From Vreelandella glaciei (GTDB taxonomy: Bacteria > Pseudomonadota > Gammaproteobacteria > Pseudomonadales > Halomonadaceae): DNA of 64,000 nucleotides. Positions 17,026 through 24,365 of the stretch are shown here, one piece after another. The translations under genes and the position numbers were made by a program. The notes under the pieces are model-generated. The model made no database searches and was not told the origin of the DNA. It was given only the letters and a program-made list of their open reading frames with translations. Every line of letters begins with the position of its first letter. Positions within the stretch are counted from its first letter, which is position 1. The stretch covers positions 1-64,000 of the forward strand of contig NZ_JACCDE010000007.1 in the NCBI RefSeq assembly GCF_013415125.1, read 5' to 3'.

Positions 17026-17802
17026 ATGGACTTCCTACATACCCTCGCTCGAACTTTTCTGGATTTCGACGCGATGGGAATCGTACTACCCCACCTGTTG
17101 AAGACCGGGCTAGCCAATACGCTGATCATCTCACTGTGGGCCACGGTGCTCGGCACCATCCTTGGCCTACTGCTAGCGATCATGGGGATTTCTCCCTCCC
17201 GCTGGTTCAAAACTTGGGCTCGGGTCTATACCGATCTTTTCCGCGGCCTCCCGGCAATTCTAACCATCTTGCTAGTCGGTCAGGGATTCGCTTCCGTGAG
17301 CCAGGATATGTTCGGCCCGAGTCCCTATCCGCTCGGCATTCTCGCCCTGAGCCTCATTTCCAGCGCCTACATGGGGGAAATCTTTCGCTCCGGCATACAA
17401 AGTGTCGAAAAGGGGCAGTTAGAAGCCTGCCGCGCCCTAGGAATGAGCTATGGCCGGAGCATGCGTCTAGTAGTTATTCCGCAAGGTATTCGCCGCGTGC
17501 TACCAGCAATGGTCAATCAGTTCATCTCCAACGTGAAGGACTCCTCCTTAGTCTATTTTCTCGGCCTGATGGTCAGTGAACGGGAGTTGTTTCGGGTCGG
17601 CCAGGATGCTGCGGTACTGACCGGCAACCTCTCACCGTTGGTGCTTGCTGGCCTGTTCTATCTGCTGATCACCGTACCCCTAACGCATATGGTCAACTAC
17701 ATTGATCATCGGCTACGTACCGGTCGCCGTCCAAGTGCGCCTACAAGCGGTCTGGACGAACTTGACGAACTCACACCCCGGACAGCGAGCGATAAGCCAT
17801 GA
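17026..17802 (+). CDS. amino-acid-type ABC transporter permease
   Basis: A 258-residue inner-membrane permease of the HisM/GlnP family, with about five membrane segments. It contains the LLKTGLANTLIISLWATVLG entry typical of the family and an EAA-like loop in which EACRALGMSYGRSMRLVVIP sits before GIRRVLPAMVNQF. It overlaps the ATPase start by 4 bp (ATGA), so the two are translationally coupled. Only one permease gene is present, so it probably works as a homodimer. The C-terminal tail after the last helix is hydrophilic. Confidence 0.87.
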   Translation: MDFLHTLARTFLDFDAMGIVLPHLLKTGLANTLIISLWATVLGTILGLLLAIMGISPSRWFKTWARVYTDLFRGLPAILTILLVGQGFASVSQDMFGPSPYPLGILALSLISSAYMGEIFRSGIQSVEKGQLEACRALGMSYGRSMRLVVIPQGIRRVLPAMVNQFISNVKDSSLVYFLGLMVSERELFRVGQDAAVLTGNLSPLVLAGLFYLLITVPLTHMVNYIDHRLRTGRRPSAPTSGLDELDELTPRTASDKP

Positions 17803-18566
17803 CTACCATGCAAGCAACTCAGCCCGTCGAGGACACATTCACCGGAGCCAGTCTGGAGTTGAAGGACTTATCCATGGCCTATGGCGACTTCAAGGTGGTT
17901 CGCCACATGAGCCTCGCCGTGGCGCCGGGCACCACAACCTGCATCATCGGTCCATCGGGTTCCGGCAAGTCCACAGTATTACGTGGCATCAATCGCCTCC
18001 ACGAGCCCGCCTCGGGCGATGTTCTGCTTGACGGTAAGAGTGTGCTGACACTTAAGCCCGATCTACTAAGGATGCGCATCGGTATGGTCTTTCAGCACTT
18101 CAACCTCTTCCCTGATCACACCGCCCTGGATAACGTCGCGCTCGCGCCTTGGAAGGTGAAGGGTTTATCCAAACACGATGCCAGGAGCATTGCTAGAGAG
18201 TGTCTGGCCGAGGTAGGGCTGGCCGAACGGAGCGAGCATCGCCCTCATGATCTTTCCGGTGGACAGCAACAGCGCGTAGCCATTGCCCGGGCTCTGGCCA
18301 TGAACCCGGCCGTTATGCTGTTCGACGAGGCCACGTCAGCATTGGATCCAGAATTGGTCAACGGCGTTCTTAACCTAATGGCGGATCTCTGCCGTCGCGG
18401 TATGACCATGGTGGTGGTGACCCATGAAATGGGCTTTGCCCGACGGGTCGCCGACCAGGTGGTATTTATGGATGAAGGTGAGGTGGTCGAAGCCGGACCG
18501 CCAGCGCAGATGTTTGACGCGCCACAGTCTCCACGGCTCCAGCGCTTCCTTTCGGAGGTTTTGTAA
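17799..18566 (+). CDS. amino-acid-type ABC transporter ATPase
   Basis: A 255-residue ATP-binding subunit of the polar amino-acid uptake class. It has Walker A GPSGSGKST (51-59), the Q-loop FQHFNLF, signature LSGGQQQR, Walker B VMLFDEATSALDPE, and a VVVTHEMGFARRVAD switch region. It powers the SBP/permease encoded upstream. Its stop codon overlaps the ATG of the next gene (TAATG), extending the operon into the oxidoreductase genes and tying transport to catabolism. Confidence 0.9.
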   Translation: MTTMQATQPVEDTFTGASLELKDLSMAYGDFKVVRHMSLAVAPGTTTCIIGPSGSGKSTVLRGINRLHEPASGDVLLDGKSVLTLKPDLLRMRIGMVFQHFNLFPDHTALDNVALAPWKVKGLSKHDARSIARECLAEVGLAERSEHRPHDLSGGQQQRVAIARALAMNPAVMLFDEATSALDPELVNGVLNLMADLCRRGMTMVVVTHEMGFARRVADQVVFMDEGEVVEAGPPAQMFDAPQSPRLQRFLSEVL

Positions 18567-19633
18567 TGTCCCACTGTGATCTGCCCATACGCACAGCCAT
18601 CGTGGGCTTTGGGGTTGCCGGTAGTGTCTTCCATGCTCCCCTGATTGATGCCAATGAAAGCTATTGCTTGGAATGTATCGTCACAGGCAATACTGAGCGC
18701 GCCAAGAAGGGACAAGAGCATTACCCTCAAACTGAAATAATCAGGGATTTCGCGTCACTGCTGGCCGCTCTAGACAGTGGCAGACTTGTGCTTGATCTAG
18801 TCATTCTGGCTACGCCCCCCGAGGGTCATTGTCGTCAGGCTAAAGCGCTAATCGAGCGTGGTCTGGCATTGGTTATCGATAAGCCTTTGGCCACCAACCG
18901 CGAGGAAGGTGAGGATATTATCCAGGCGGCAAGAACTGCCGGAACCCCCATCACTGTCTTCCAGAATCGTAGACTGGATGCTGATTTTATTACTCTGGCG
19001 CGCTTAATCAAAAACAATGATCTGGGGGTCGTCCATAGTTTTGAGTCCCGCTTTACCTGGTGGATGCCCGAAGGGTTCGGCAACTGGCGGGATACCACAC
19101 CGATCAGCCAAGCCGGCGGCCTGCTGTACGACCTCGGTAGTCACCTGATAGATCAAGCTATTCAGCTGTTCGGACCAGTGGACACCGTTGAGCATGCCGA
19201 GCTGGATCGGCATAGCAGTAATCCAGGCGGAGACGAAGACACCTTCGTCTCGCTAATTCATCGCAGCGGCGTTCGTACGCGACTCTGGATGAACGGCCTC
19301 GCTGCACAGGGCGGCCCGCGCTTTCATGTCCTCGGCAGTCGGGGGGCTTTCGTCAAGTACGGTCTCGACGCCCAGGAAGCAGCTCTCTCCAGAGGGGAAT
19401 CTCCCCTCGGCGAAGGCTACGGAGTTGACGATTCCATAGCTTTTGTAGGGGCCGGAGAGGATATACAGCAAGTTAGTCTACTACCCGGCAACTACCCAGG
19501 CTACTACTGCCAACTGGCCCACGCCCTAACGTCGTCAGGCGCACTGCCTGTGGCGGCGGAAGAGGCTCTCTATGTGCTCGCTATCATCGAGGATATTCAT
19601 CGGCGGTTTCCATTGCGACATCCAACGCAATAA
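18566..19633 (+). CDS. Gfo/Idh/MocA-family NAD(P)-dependent oxidoreductase
   Basis: A 355-residue protein with an N-terminal Rossmann fold (AIVGFGVAGSVFHAPLI, about 11-27), the family's catalytic EKP-type motif present as DKPLATN, and the C-terminal GGLLYDLGSHLIDQAIQLFG block whose His/Asp line the sugar site. Such enzymes oxidise or reduce sugars, inositols and related amino compounds; resemblance is closest to the YdgJ/YhhX-like group. It overlaps the ABC ATPase by 1 bp. Substrate is unknown; the transporter class hints at an amino-containing polyol or an opine-like molecule. Confidence 0.82.
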   Translation: MSHCDLPIRTAIVGFGVAGSVFHAPLIDANESYCLECIVTGNTERAKKGQEHYPQTEIIRDFASLLAALDSGRLVLDLVILATPPEGHCRQAKALIERGLALVIDKPLATNREEGEDIIQAARTAGTPITVFQNRRLDADFITLARLIKNNDLGVVHSFESRFTWWMPEGFGNWRDTTPISQAGGLLYDLGSHLIDQAIQLFGPVDTVEHAELDRHSSNPGGDEDTFVSLIHRSGVRTRLWMNGLAAQGGPRFHVLGSRGAFVKYGLDAQEAALSRGESPLGEGYGVDDSIAFVGAGEDIQQVSLLPGNYPGYYCQLAHALTSSGALPVAAEEALYVLAIIEDIHRRFPLRHPTQ

Positions 19634-19668
19634 AGCCGGCAACATTTCCCATTTATAAGGAAAAAATC

Positions 19669-20790
19669 ATGACTAATTCCAGACAACTCAGAGTGGCTGT
19701 CATCGGTGGGGGTGCCATTGGCGTCTCCATTGCTGTCCACTTGCTTCGTCAAGGCGCGTCTGTAGCGCTCTACACACAAAGCGAGCTTGCCTCCGGTGCC
19801 TCAGGACGCTCACTGTCGTGGCTGAACTCCGCTGGCGAGCGTTCAGCGCAATATCATGCCCTACGCATGGCGGGCATTGACCGCTATCGCACGCTTTACG
19901 CCCAAGACCCATCGCGAGACTGGCTGGAGTTTGGTGGTGGTCTTTTCTGGGCGATGGGAGACGATTCTTCTACCCGAGCGCGACATGCCTACGAAAAGTC
20001 CCATGGCTACGATTCTTATCTTACTGGAGGCGAGAAAGCGACTCTTTATACACCCGGTGTGAATGCCAAGGCCGTTGGCTCGACCGCTATCTTCAACCCT
20101 GGAGAGGGATGGGTGAGTCTGCCGCATCTTATTGACCATTTGATGGAAGAGTTTCATGCACTCAATGGCGAACTACACACCCATTGTGGGGTGACAAGCG
20201 TGACACGAGATGGTTCGGGCAACGCCAACGGTGTTGACTGCGAGCACTCTGGGCAGCACGCGGCAGATCGTGTGGTGGTTGCGTGCGGTGCTCATACCCC
20301 GGATGTAGTTGGGCCTCTGGGTGTGTCCATTCCTAATGGTTCGCCCGTTTCAATGCTGGTAACTACCCAGCCTATTAAGCAAGACATAGAGAGTGTACTG
20401 AATACGCCCCGTGCCGCTATACGTCCCAATCCAGGCAGAACCCTAGCCGTCGATCATGACTGGTATGAAGAATTCATCGAAGGTGACGAAAATAGTGGCT
20501 ATCACATCGATGACTCGGTGGTTAGGGAGCTTCTCACCGAAGCATCAAGACTAATTCAGGATTCACCCAAGCTCGAACAGGCAACTCACAAGATCGGCCT
20601 TAAACCGATTCCCGGCGACGGTGAGCCGGTACTAGGCGAATTGAAGTCAGTGCCTAGTTGCTATGTCGCCTTTACCCATTCCGGGGCCACACTCGCACTG
20701 CTAGTCGGTGAGATGCTTGCTGATGAGATTCTTTCAGGCAACACGAACCCTATGCTAGAAACCTTCCGACCCGAGCGCTTCAAGCAATAA
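19669..20790 (+). CDS. FAD-dependent (DAO/DadA-type) oxidoreductase
   Basis: A 373-residue flavoprotein with the N-terminal dinucleotide-binding motif VIGGGAIGVSIAVHLLRQG and GASGRSLSWLN following it, as in amine and D-amino-acid oxidases. The C-terminus has KIGLKPIPGDGEPVLGEL and YVAFTHSGATLALLVGE, the usual FAD-closing block. An AAGGA site precedes the ATG, 35 bp after the Gfo/Idh gene. It probably oxidises a secondary or primary amine taken up by the linked ABC system, handing the product on; substrate unproven. It is the last intact gene of the island. Confidence 0.83.
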   Translation: MTNSRQLRVAVIGGGAIGVSIAVHLLRQGASVALYTQSELASGASGRSLSWLNSAGERSAQYHALRMAGIDRYRTLYAQDPSRDWLEFGGGLFWAMGDDSSTRARHAYEKSHGYDSYLTGGEKATLYTPGVNAKAVGSTAIFNPGEGWVSLPHLIDHLMEEFHALNGELHTHCGVTSVTRDGSGNANGVDCEHSGQHAADRVVVACGAHTPDVVGPLGVSIPNGSPVSMLVTTQPIKQDIESVLNTPRAAIRPNPGRTLAVDHDWYEEFIEGDENSGYHIDDSVVRELLTEASRLIQDSPKLEQATHKIGLKPIPGDGEPVLGELKSVPSCYVAFTHSGATLALLVGEMLADEILSGNTNPMLETFRPERFKQ

Positions 20791-20816
20791 CAAGTGTAAT
20801 AGCCGAGCTTTATGTG

Positions 20817-20870
20817 AGCTGGCTACGTCAGTCTACATCGCCTCTCGTAGCGCCACGACGTTAGCCAGCT
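20817..20870. terminator. inverted repeat after the island operon
   Basis: AGCTGGCTA (20817-20825) and TAGCCAGCT (20862-20870) are perfect inverse copies around a 36-nt loop, beginning 27 bp after the last island gene. There is no T-run, so it is only a possible terminator or mRNA-stabilising structure. Confidence 0.3.
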
Positions 20871-20904
20871 AGCATGAAACGGACTAAAAGCTAGGCCAGA
20901 GTCG

Positions 20905-21510
20905 TTCAAGCGCGACTGGAACGGCTTGGCCTGGCGACTGGATGCCAAAGATGACAATAGTTTTACAGCGACAGATAGGGATCGGGAAAAGTTGTTGGTA
21001 CTCTTGTCGCGTTACCTTCCTACGCAGGAGTTCGCCAGTGTAGAACTTTTGCTTTCTTGGACGGGCACACGTCCGCCCAGACGGAATCCTCGTTCGAGAA
21101 ATCCATGGGCCATGCCAACGCTTCATGGGCCGGGCAAGACCGGTCAGGATGCCTATTTTGCTTATAGTGGGGGTTATTGATGATGCATGAATTCAGCGGC
21201 CGAGTATTTTGCGCTGGCTTGGCCGGAAGCCCCCCGCGTGCCTGCTCACCTATGGTTTCGTCGCCTTCTCTTCACTCGAACGAACTTACAAGAGCTACTG
21301 TTAAGCAAATGGTTCGTGAGGAGCAGGCCCTAGAATTGGATGACATCCTATTCCGCAGGACTCCTCGCGGTTGGGATGAAGACATGGGTTTAGGGATTCT
21401 GTCTCAGCTAGCCAACTGGCTCGGTGAGGAATTGGGATGGTCTGCAACAGAAAGAAGTGATGCCATTGATCGCTATAAACGGAGGATTAAACATCAGTAT
21501 TCGTTCAATA
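20905..21510 (+). pseudogene. decayed GlpD-like FAD dehydrogenase remnant
   Basis: No intact frame spans this stretch, but its 3' part reads VREEQALELDDILFRRTPRGW and later LGEELGWSATERSDAIDRYKRRI. This is the C-terminal pattern of FAD-dependent glycerol-3-phosphate-dehydrogenase-like proteins. An earlier block in another frame (LLSRYLPTQ followed by SWTGTRP) fits the middle of the same family. Stops and frame changes separate them. It runs directly into the lipoprotein-gene fragment. The GlpD assignment of the first block is weaker than that of the end. Confidence 0.5.
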
Positions 21511-21514
21511 CCCC

Positions 21515-21679
21515 TACCACGAAGGGGGAGGTGGCTATTGCCGCAGAAAGCCGCAGGTCTTGAAGGCTGGTCGAGAGGTAGAGGCGCGTGCCAACCGTTA
21601 CCAAGCCCAGCTCAGCGCCTGCGAAGCGGAGTTTCAGTGCCGCAAGTTTTACCAGGTCTGGCCATTTTGCCGTAGTTAA
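21515..21679 (+). pseudogene. 3' fragment of a second lytic-transglycosylase lipoprotein gene
   Basis: In one frame this reads YHEGGGGY, then (after a small deletion) KPQVLKAGREVEARANRYQ and CEAEFQCRKFYQVWPFCRS before a stop. It is nearly the same as the last 50 residues of the intact gene at 13612-14304. It is the right half of the island scar. The upstream part of the gene is absent, replaced by the GlpD-like remnant. Confidence 0.88.
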
Positions 21680-21703
21680 GGAATAGATGATGTCACTATG
21701 GAT
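21623..21703 (+). repeat. right copy of the 81-bp identical direct repeat
   Basis: Identical to 14248-14328. It covers the last codons of the lipoprotein fragment and the first codons of the intact TSUP gene. Flanking similarity continues at about 85%, so the two junctions come from related but not identical chromosomes, or have diverged except in this core. Confidence 0.9.
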
Positions 21704-22430
21704 TGGTGCAGCCCTGGTTAGCGTGGTGTTTTTTACCTCCATGCTCTCTGGCGTATTTGGTATGGCGGGCGGATTGGTACTGTTATGGTTTTTGCTGCTG
21801 ATTTTCCCTGCGGGCACTGCAATGGCGGTGCACGGCGTGATACAGCTAACGGCGAATGGGTCACGAGCATGGCTTTCACGGCGCTATATTGTCTGGCGCA
21901 TCGTCGCGTTTATGACGCTGGGGGTACTGAGCGCCGCAGGCCTACTGCTGCTATTCAACTACAGCCCTAATGCCGCCAGCGTCTCGCTGCTGATTGGCTT
22001 GCTGCCGATACTGGTGTGGCTGCCCAAGCGCTGGTTTCATCTCAATGCCAACCGCGCCAGCCATGCGTTTTGCTGCGGCATTGCATCAGGCGGGTTAACC
22101 ATTGCCGCTGGGGTTTCCGGGCCGCTAATCGACATCTTCTTTGTGCGCTCACGTATGGATCGCCGCCAAGTGGTGGCCACCAAGGCGATGATTCAGGTAG
22201 TGGCGCACAGCATTAAAATCATCTTCTACCTGGGTGCCGCCATGGCACTTAGCGCGGGCGAATGGGGCATCGTATTGCTAGCCGCACCGTTTGCCATGCT
22301 CGGCACTCAAGCGGGGAACCGCATTTTACATCGCCTCACCGACGCCAACTTCCGCACCTGGACCCGTTGGATCGTGACCGGCATCGGTATTTTCTACTTT
22401 GCGCAAGGGATATTCCTACTCGCCCGCTAG
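21687..22430 (+). CDS. TSUP (TauE/SafE) family permease
   Basis: A 247-residue inner-membrane protein of the TauE/SafE sulfite/organosulfonate exporter family, with about seven to eight hydrophobic segments. The N-terminal SMLSGVFGMAGGLVLLW and the second-half GIASGGLTIAAGVSGPLIDIFF are the two family repeats around conserved glycine/proline motifs. Substrate is unknown; members export or import sulfite, sulfonates or small carboxylates. Two ATGs start the gene. A wrecked copy at 14312-14478 shows the gene formerly followed the lipoprotein gene there too. Confidence 0.85.
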   Translation: MMSLWIGAALVSVVFFTSMLSGVFGMAGGLVLLWFLLLIFPAGTAMAVHGVIQLTANGSRAWLSRRYIVWRIVAFMTLGVLSAAGLLLLFNYSPNAASVSLLIGLLPILVWLPKRWFHLNANRASHAFCCGIASGGLTIAAGVSGPLIDIFFVRSRMDRRQVVATKAMIQVVAHSIKIIFYLGAAMALSAGEWGIVLLAAPFAMLGTQAGNRILHRLTDANFRTWTRWIVTGIGIFYFAQGIFLLAR

Positions 22431-22499
22431 CGTTGAGGGCGATAAAAGCGGGCTTGCCGTTGATGCCTATACTGACCATAGCCATCAACGGAGGTCGCT

Positions 22500-23687
22500 A
22501 TGGATTATCATCACTACCGAGAAGCCCTGACTGAAACTCTTGCCCAGAGTGAAGTGCCCTTCCCCGCTGCCGAATACCAAGCGCGCCTAGATAAGGTGCG
22601 TCAGGCGATGACCGAGCAGGGGTTAGATGCGCTGCTGCTCACCGACCCCGCCGATATTAACTACCTCACTGGCTACCATACCTTTGAAGTCTCGGTGCAC
22701 GCCTGTTTGATCTGCACGCAAGAGAAACTAGTGCTGCAAGTTGCCTCGATCGAAACCGGCGCGGCGGTAGTCACCGCCCGAGTCGATGAGATTATCGGCT
22801 ACCGCTGGGAAAACCTGGATGAAATCATCACGCCGCTGGCGGATCTGCTTATCCCCTGCAAGAAAATCGGTATAGATGGCTGGAGCAGCGGGCTGCGCTT
22901 CGGCGTTATCGATGCACTGATGCAGACCATCGGCCGCGAACGCTTTAGCGAAGCAGGTGCGTTAATCGACGCCATTCGAATTGTGAAAAGCCCCGCCGAA
23001 CTGGAGATGCTGCAGGAGAGCGCGCGAATTACCGCCCTAGGGTTAGAAACCGCAGTTCAGAGCATTCGCCCCGGTATGACCGATAACGATATTGCCGCCG
23101 TAGGTGCCAAAGCGCTGTTGGAAAACGGCAGCGAGTTTATGAGCCTGCAGCCCATCGTGACCAGCGGGCATCGCATTGGCGTGATACACGTTAACCATAA
23201 GCGGCGTGTCATCCAGCCAAACGAGCCAGTGTTTCTGGAGTTTGGCGCTGTGTATCAGCGTTACACGGCCCCCATGATGCGTACCGCGGTGACGGGCACT
23301 CCCAACGCGGCCCTCTCAGCTACTCGCGACCTTTGTCGTTCAATATTCGAGGCGCTGTGCGACACCATGCGCCCAGGCAATACCTTTGATGCCGCTGCCC
23401 AGGCGGCTGATGCCTTACTCGCCCCGCAGCGAGACCAGTATTTTTTCTCCGGCGTGTTTGGCTACGCCGTGGGCGCACAGTTCCCGCCTAGTTGGGTGGA
23501 GGGCACCGGCTTTATCGCCAAAGGCCAGACCCGCACCTTTGAAGCTAATATGGTCTTTCACCTACCGCTCTGCCTGCGGGTGCCCGGCCAGTGGGGAATA
23601 GGAATAAGCGATACCGTGGTGGTGACCGAGCAGGGAGCCAAACCGCTAACCAATAACGACTGGAAACTGTTTGAGGCACACTCATAG
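22500..23687 (+). CDS. M24-family creatinase-like hydrolase
   Basis: A 395-residue pita-bread-fold protein. The N-terminal creatinase domain has the ALLLTDPADINYLTGYHTFE pattern, and the C-terminal M24 domain begins near IRIVKSPAELEMLQESARI. In metallo-peptidases of the family two Asp ligands lie in DxG...D; here the matching stretch reads FLEFGAVYQRYTAPMMRT, without the Asp pair, as in creatinase and ectoine hydrolase. It is therefore probably a metal-independent C-N hydrolase, not a prolidase. Substrate is unknown. It follows the TSUP gene by 69 bp, with an AACGGAGG-like ribosome-binding site. Confidence 0.8.
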   Translation: MDYHHYREALTETLAQSEVPFPAAEYQARLDKVRQAMTEQGLDALLLTDPADINYLTGYHTFEVSVHACLICTQEKLVLQVASIETGAAVVTARVDEIIGYRWENLDEIITPLADLLIPCKKIGIDGWSSGLRFGVIDALMQTIGRERFSEAGALIDAIRIVKSPAELEMLQESARITALGLETAVQSIRPGMTDNDIAAVGAKALLENGSEFMSLQPIVTSGHRIGVIHVNHKRRVIQPNEPVFLEFGAVYQRYTAPMMRTAVTGTPNAALSATRDLCRSIFEALCDTMRPGNTFDAAAQAADALLAPQRDQYFFSGVFGYAVGAQFPPSWVEGTGFIAKGQTRTFEANMVFHLPLCLRVPGQWGIGISDTVVVTEQGAKPLTNNDWKLFEAHS

Positions 23688-23695
23688 CGATTGCA

Positions 23696-23753
23696 TTGAC
23701 ACTTCTATTGAGTAGCGCTATCGTCATCACAGATGCAAATGAGAAACACTCTC
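23696..23753 (+). promoter_or_regulatory. promoter overlapped by a Fur-box-like sequence
   Basis: TTGACA (23696-23701) and TATCGT (23719-23724) are 17 bp apart. Just after the expected start, 23735-23753 matches the 19-bp Fur consensus at 13 positions by eye. The small gene at 23821 would be iron-regulated if the site is real. Confidence 0.4.
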
Positions 23754-23820
23754 TTTATTTTATCGAGTAGATGATGGGATCTGAGCCCATCGATAGCCAC
23801 CAGTGTGAGGTATCAGTGGG

Positions 23821-24192
23821 ATGACTAGCGAGCAGCGACAACTTCGCCAAACAGTCATGTTTTTGCGCACCTCTTTTGAAGCGGTTCAGCACTCTATTGC
23901 TGGCCGCCTGGAAGACCCGCTGCCCTGCTGGCTTGATACCAGTATGCTCACTATGCTTTCGCGGGAGCTCACTCGCTGCTGCCAACAAGCCAAGCCGCTG
24001 TTCGCCCCACCGGTCACCGAACAGCTGTTTATCGCCTCCCAGCAGTGCGAGCTGCTGCTCAAACAGTGCCCCGGTGTACTCAGTAGCGCCGTTTGCCACC
24101 GCCAGCTAGCCGCTATTATGTTGCCGCTCGCCACCGCGCTTCAGCAGATCGACAATCCTGCCAAGCGGCGTTGGCCCTGGCAGCGGCGCTAA
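23821..24192 (+). CDS. small protein of unknown function
   Basis: A 123-residue, mostly helical-looking protein that I do not recognise. It has six cysteines (one CC pair, others in QQCELLLKQC and AVC contexts), a strongly basic C-terminus (KRRWPWQRR) and no signal peptide or membrane segment. It stands alone between the M24 gene and the YfcC operon, behind a plausible promoter with a Fur-like box, so a role in iron or redox handling is possible but not shown. Confidence 0.55.
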   Translation: MTSEQRQLRQTVMFLRTSFEAVQHSIAGRLEDPLPCWLDTSMLTMLSRELTRCCQQAKPLFAPPVTEQLFIASQQCELLLKQCPGVLSSAVCHRQLAAIMLPLATALQQIDNPAKRRWPWQRR

Positions 24193-24279
24193 TTCCCTCT
24201 CTTCACAAACAAGCGTATGATTAAGACTTCCAAATTTGCCTAGTCGGCACGTTCCTGGCGTTTGAAAATTCGAACGTGC

Positions 24280-24307
24280 TTGACCCCGCTATTTATCATG
24301 ATAAATT
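24280..24307 (+). promoter_or_regulatory. promoter and 16-bp palindromic operator of the yfcC operon
   Basis: TTGACC (24280-24285) and TAAATT (24302-24307) are 16 bp apart. A perfect 16-bp palindrome, ATTTATCATGATAAAT (24291-24306), fills the spacer and -10 region. This suits a repressor such as the FadR-type protein encoded at the end of the cluster. An inverted repeat, GCACGTTC/GAACGTGC (24247-24254, 24272-24279), lies just upstream. Confidence 0.6.
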
Positions 24308-24365
24308 CAAAGTGAGGCGCCAACGAGCGTCCACGCTGAGACACATCACAAGCAAGGGTATCCTC

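Noticed and set aside
22500..23687. Ectoine hydrolase DoeA
   Set aside because: The metal-free active-site pattern is shared, but there are no doe/ectoine genes next to it and the N-terminus differs from what I know of DoeA.
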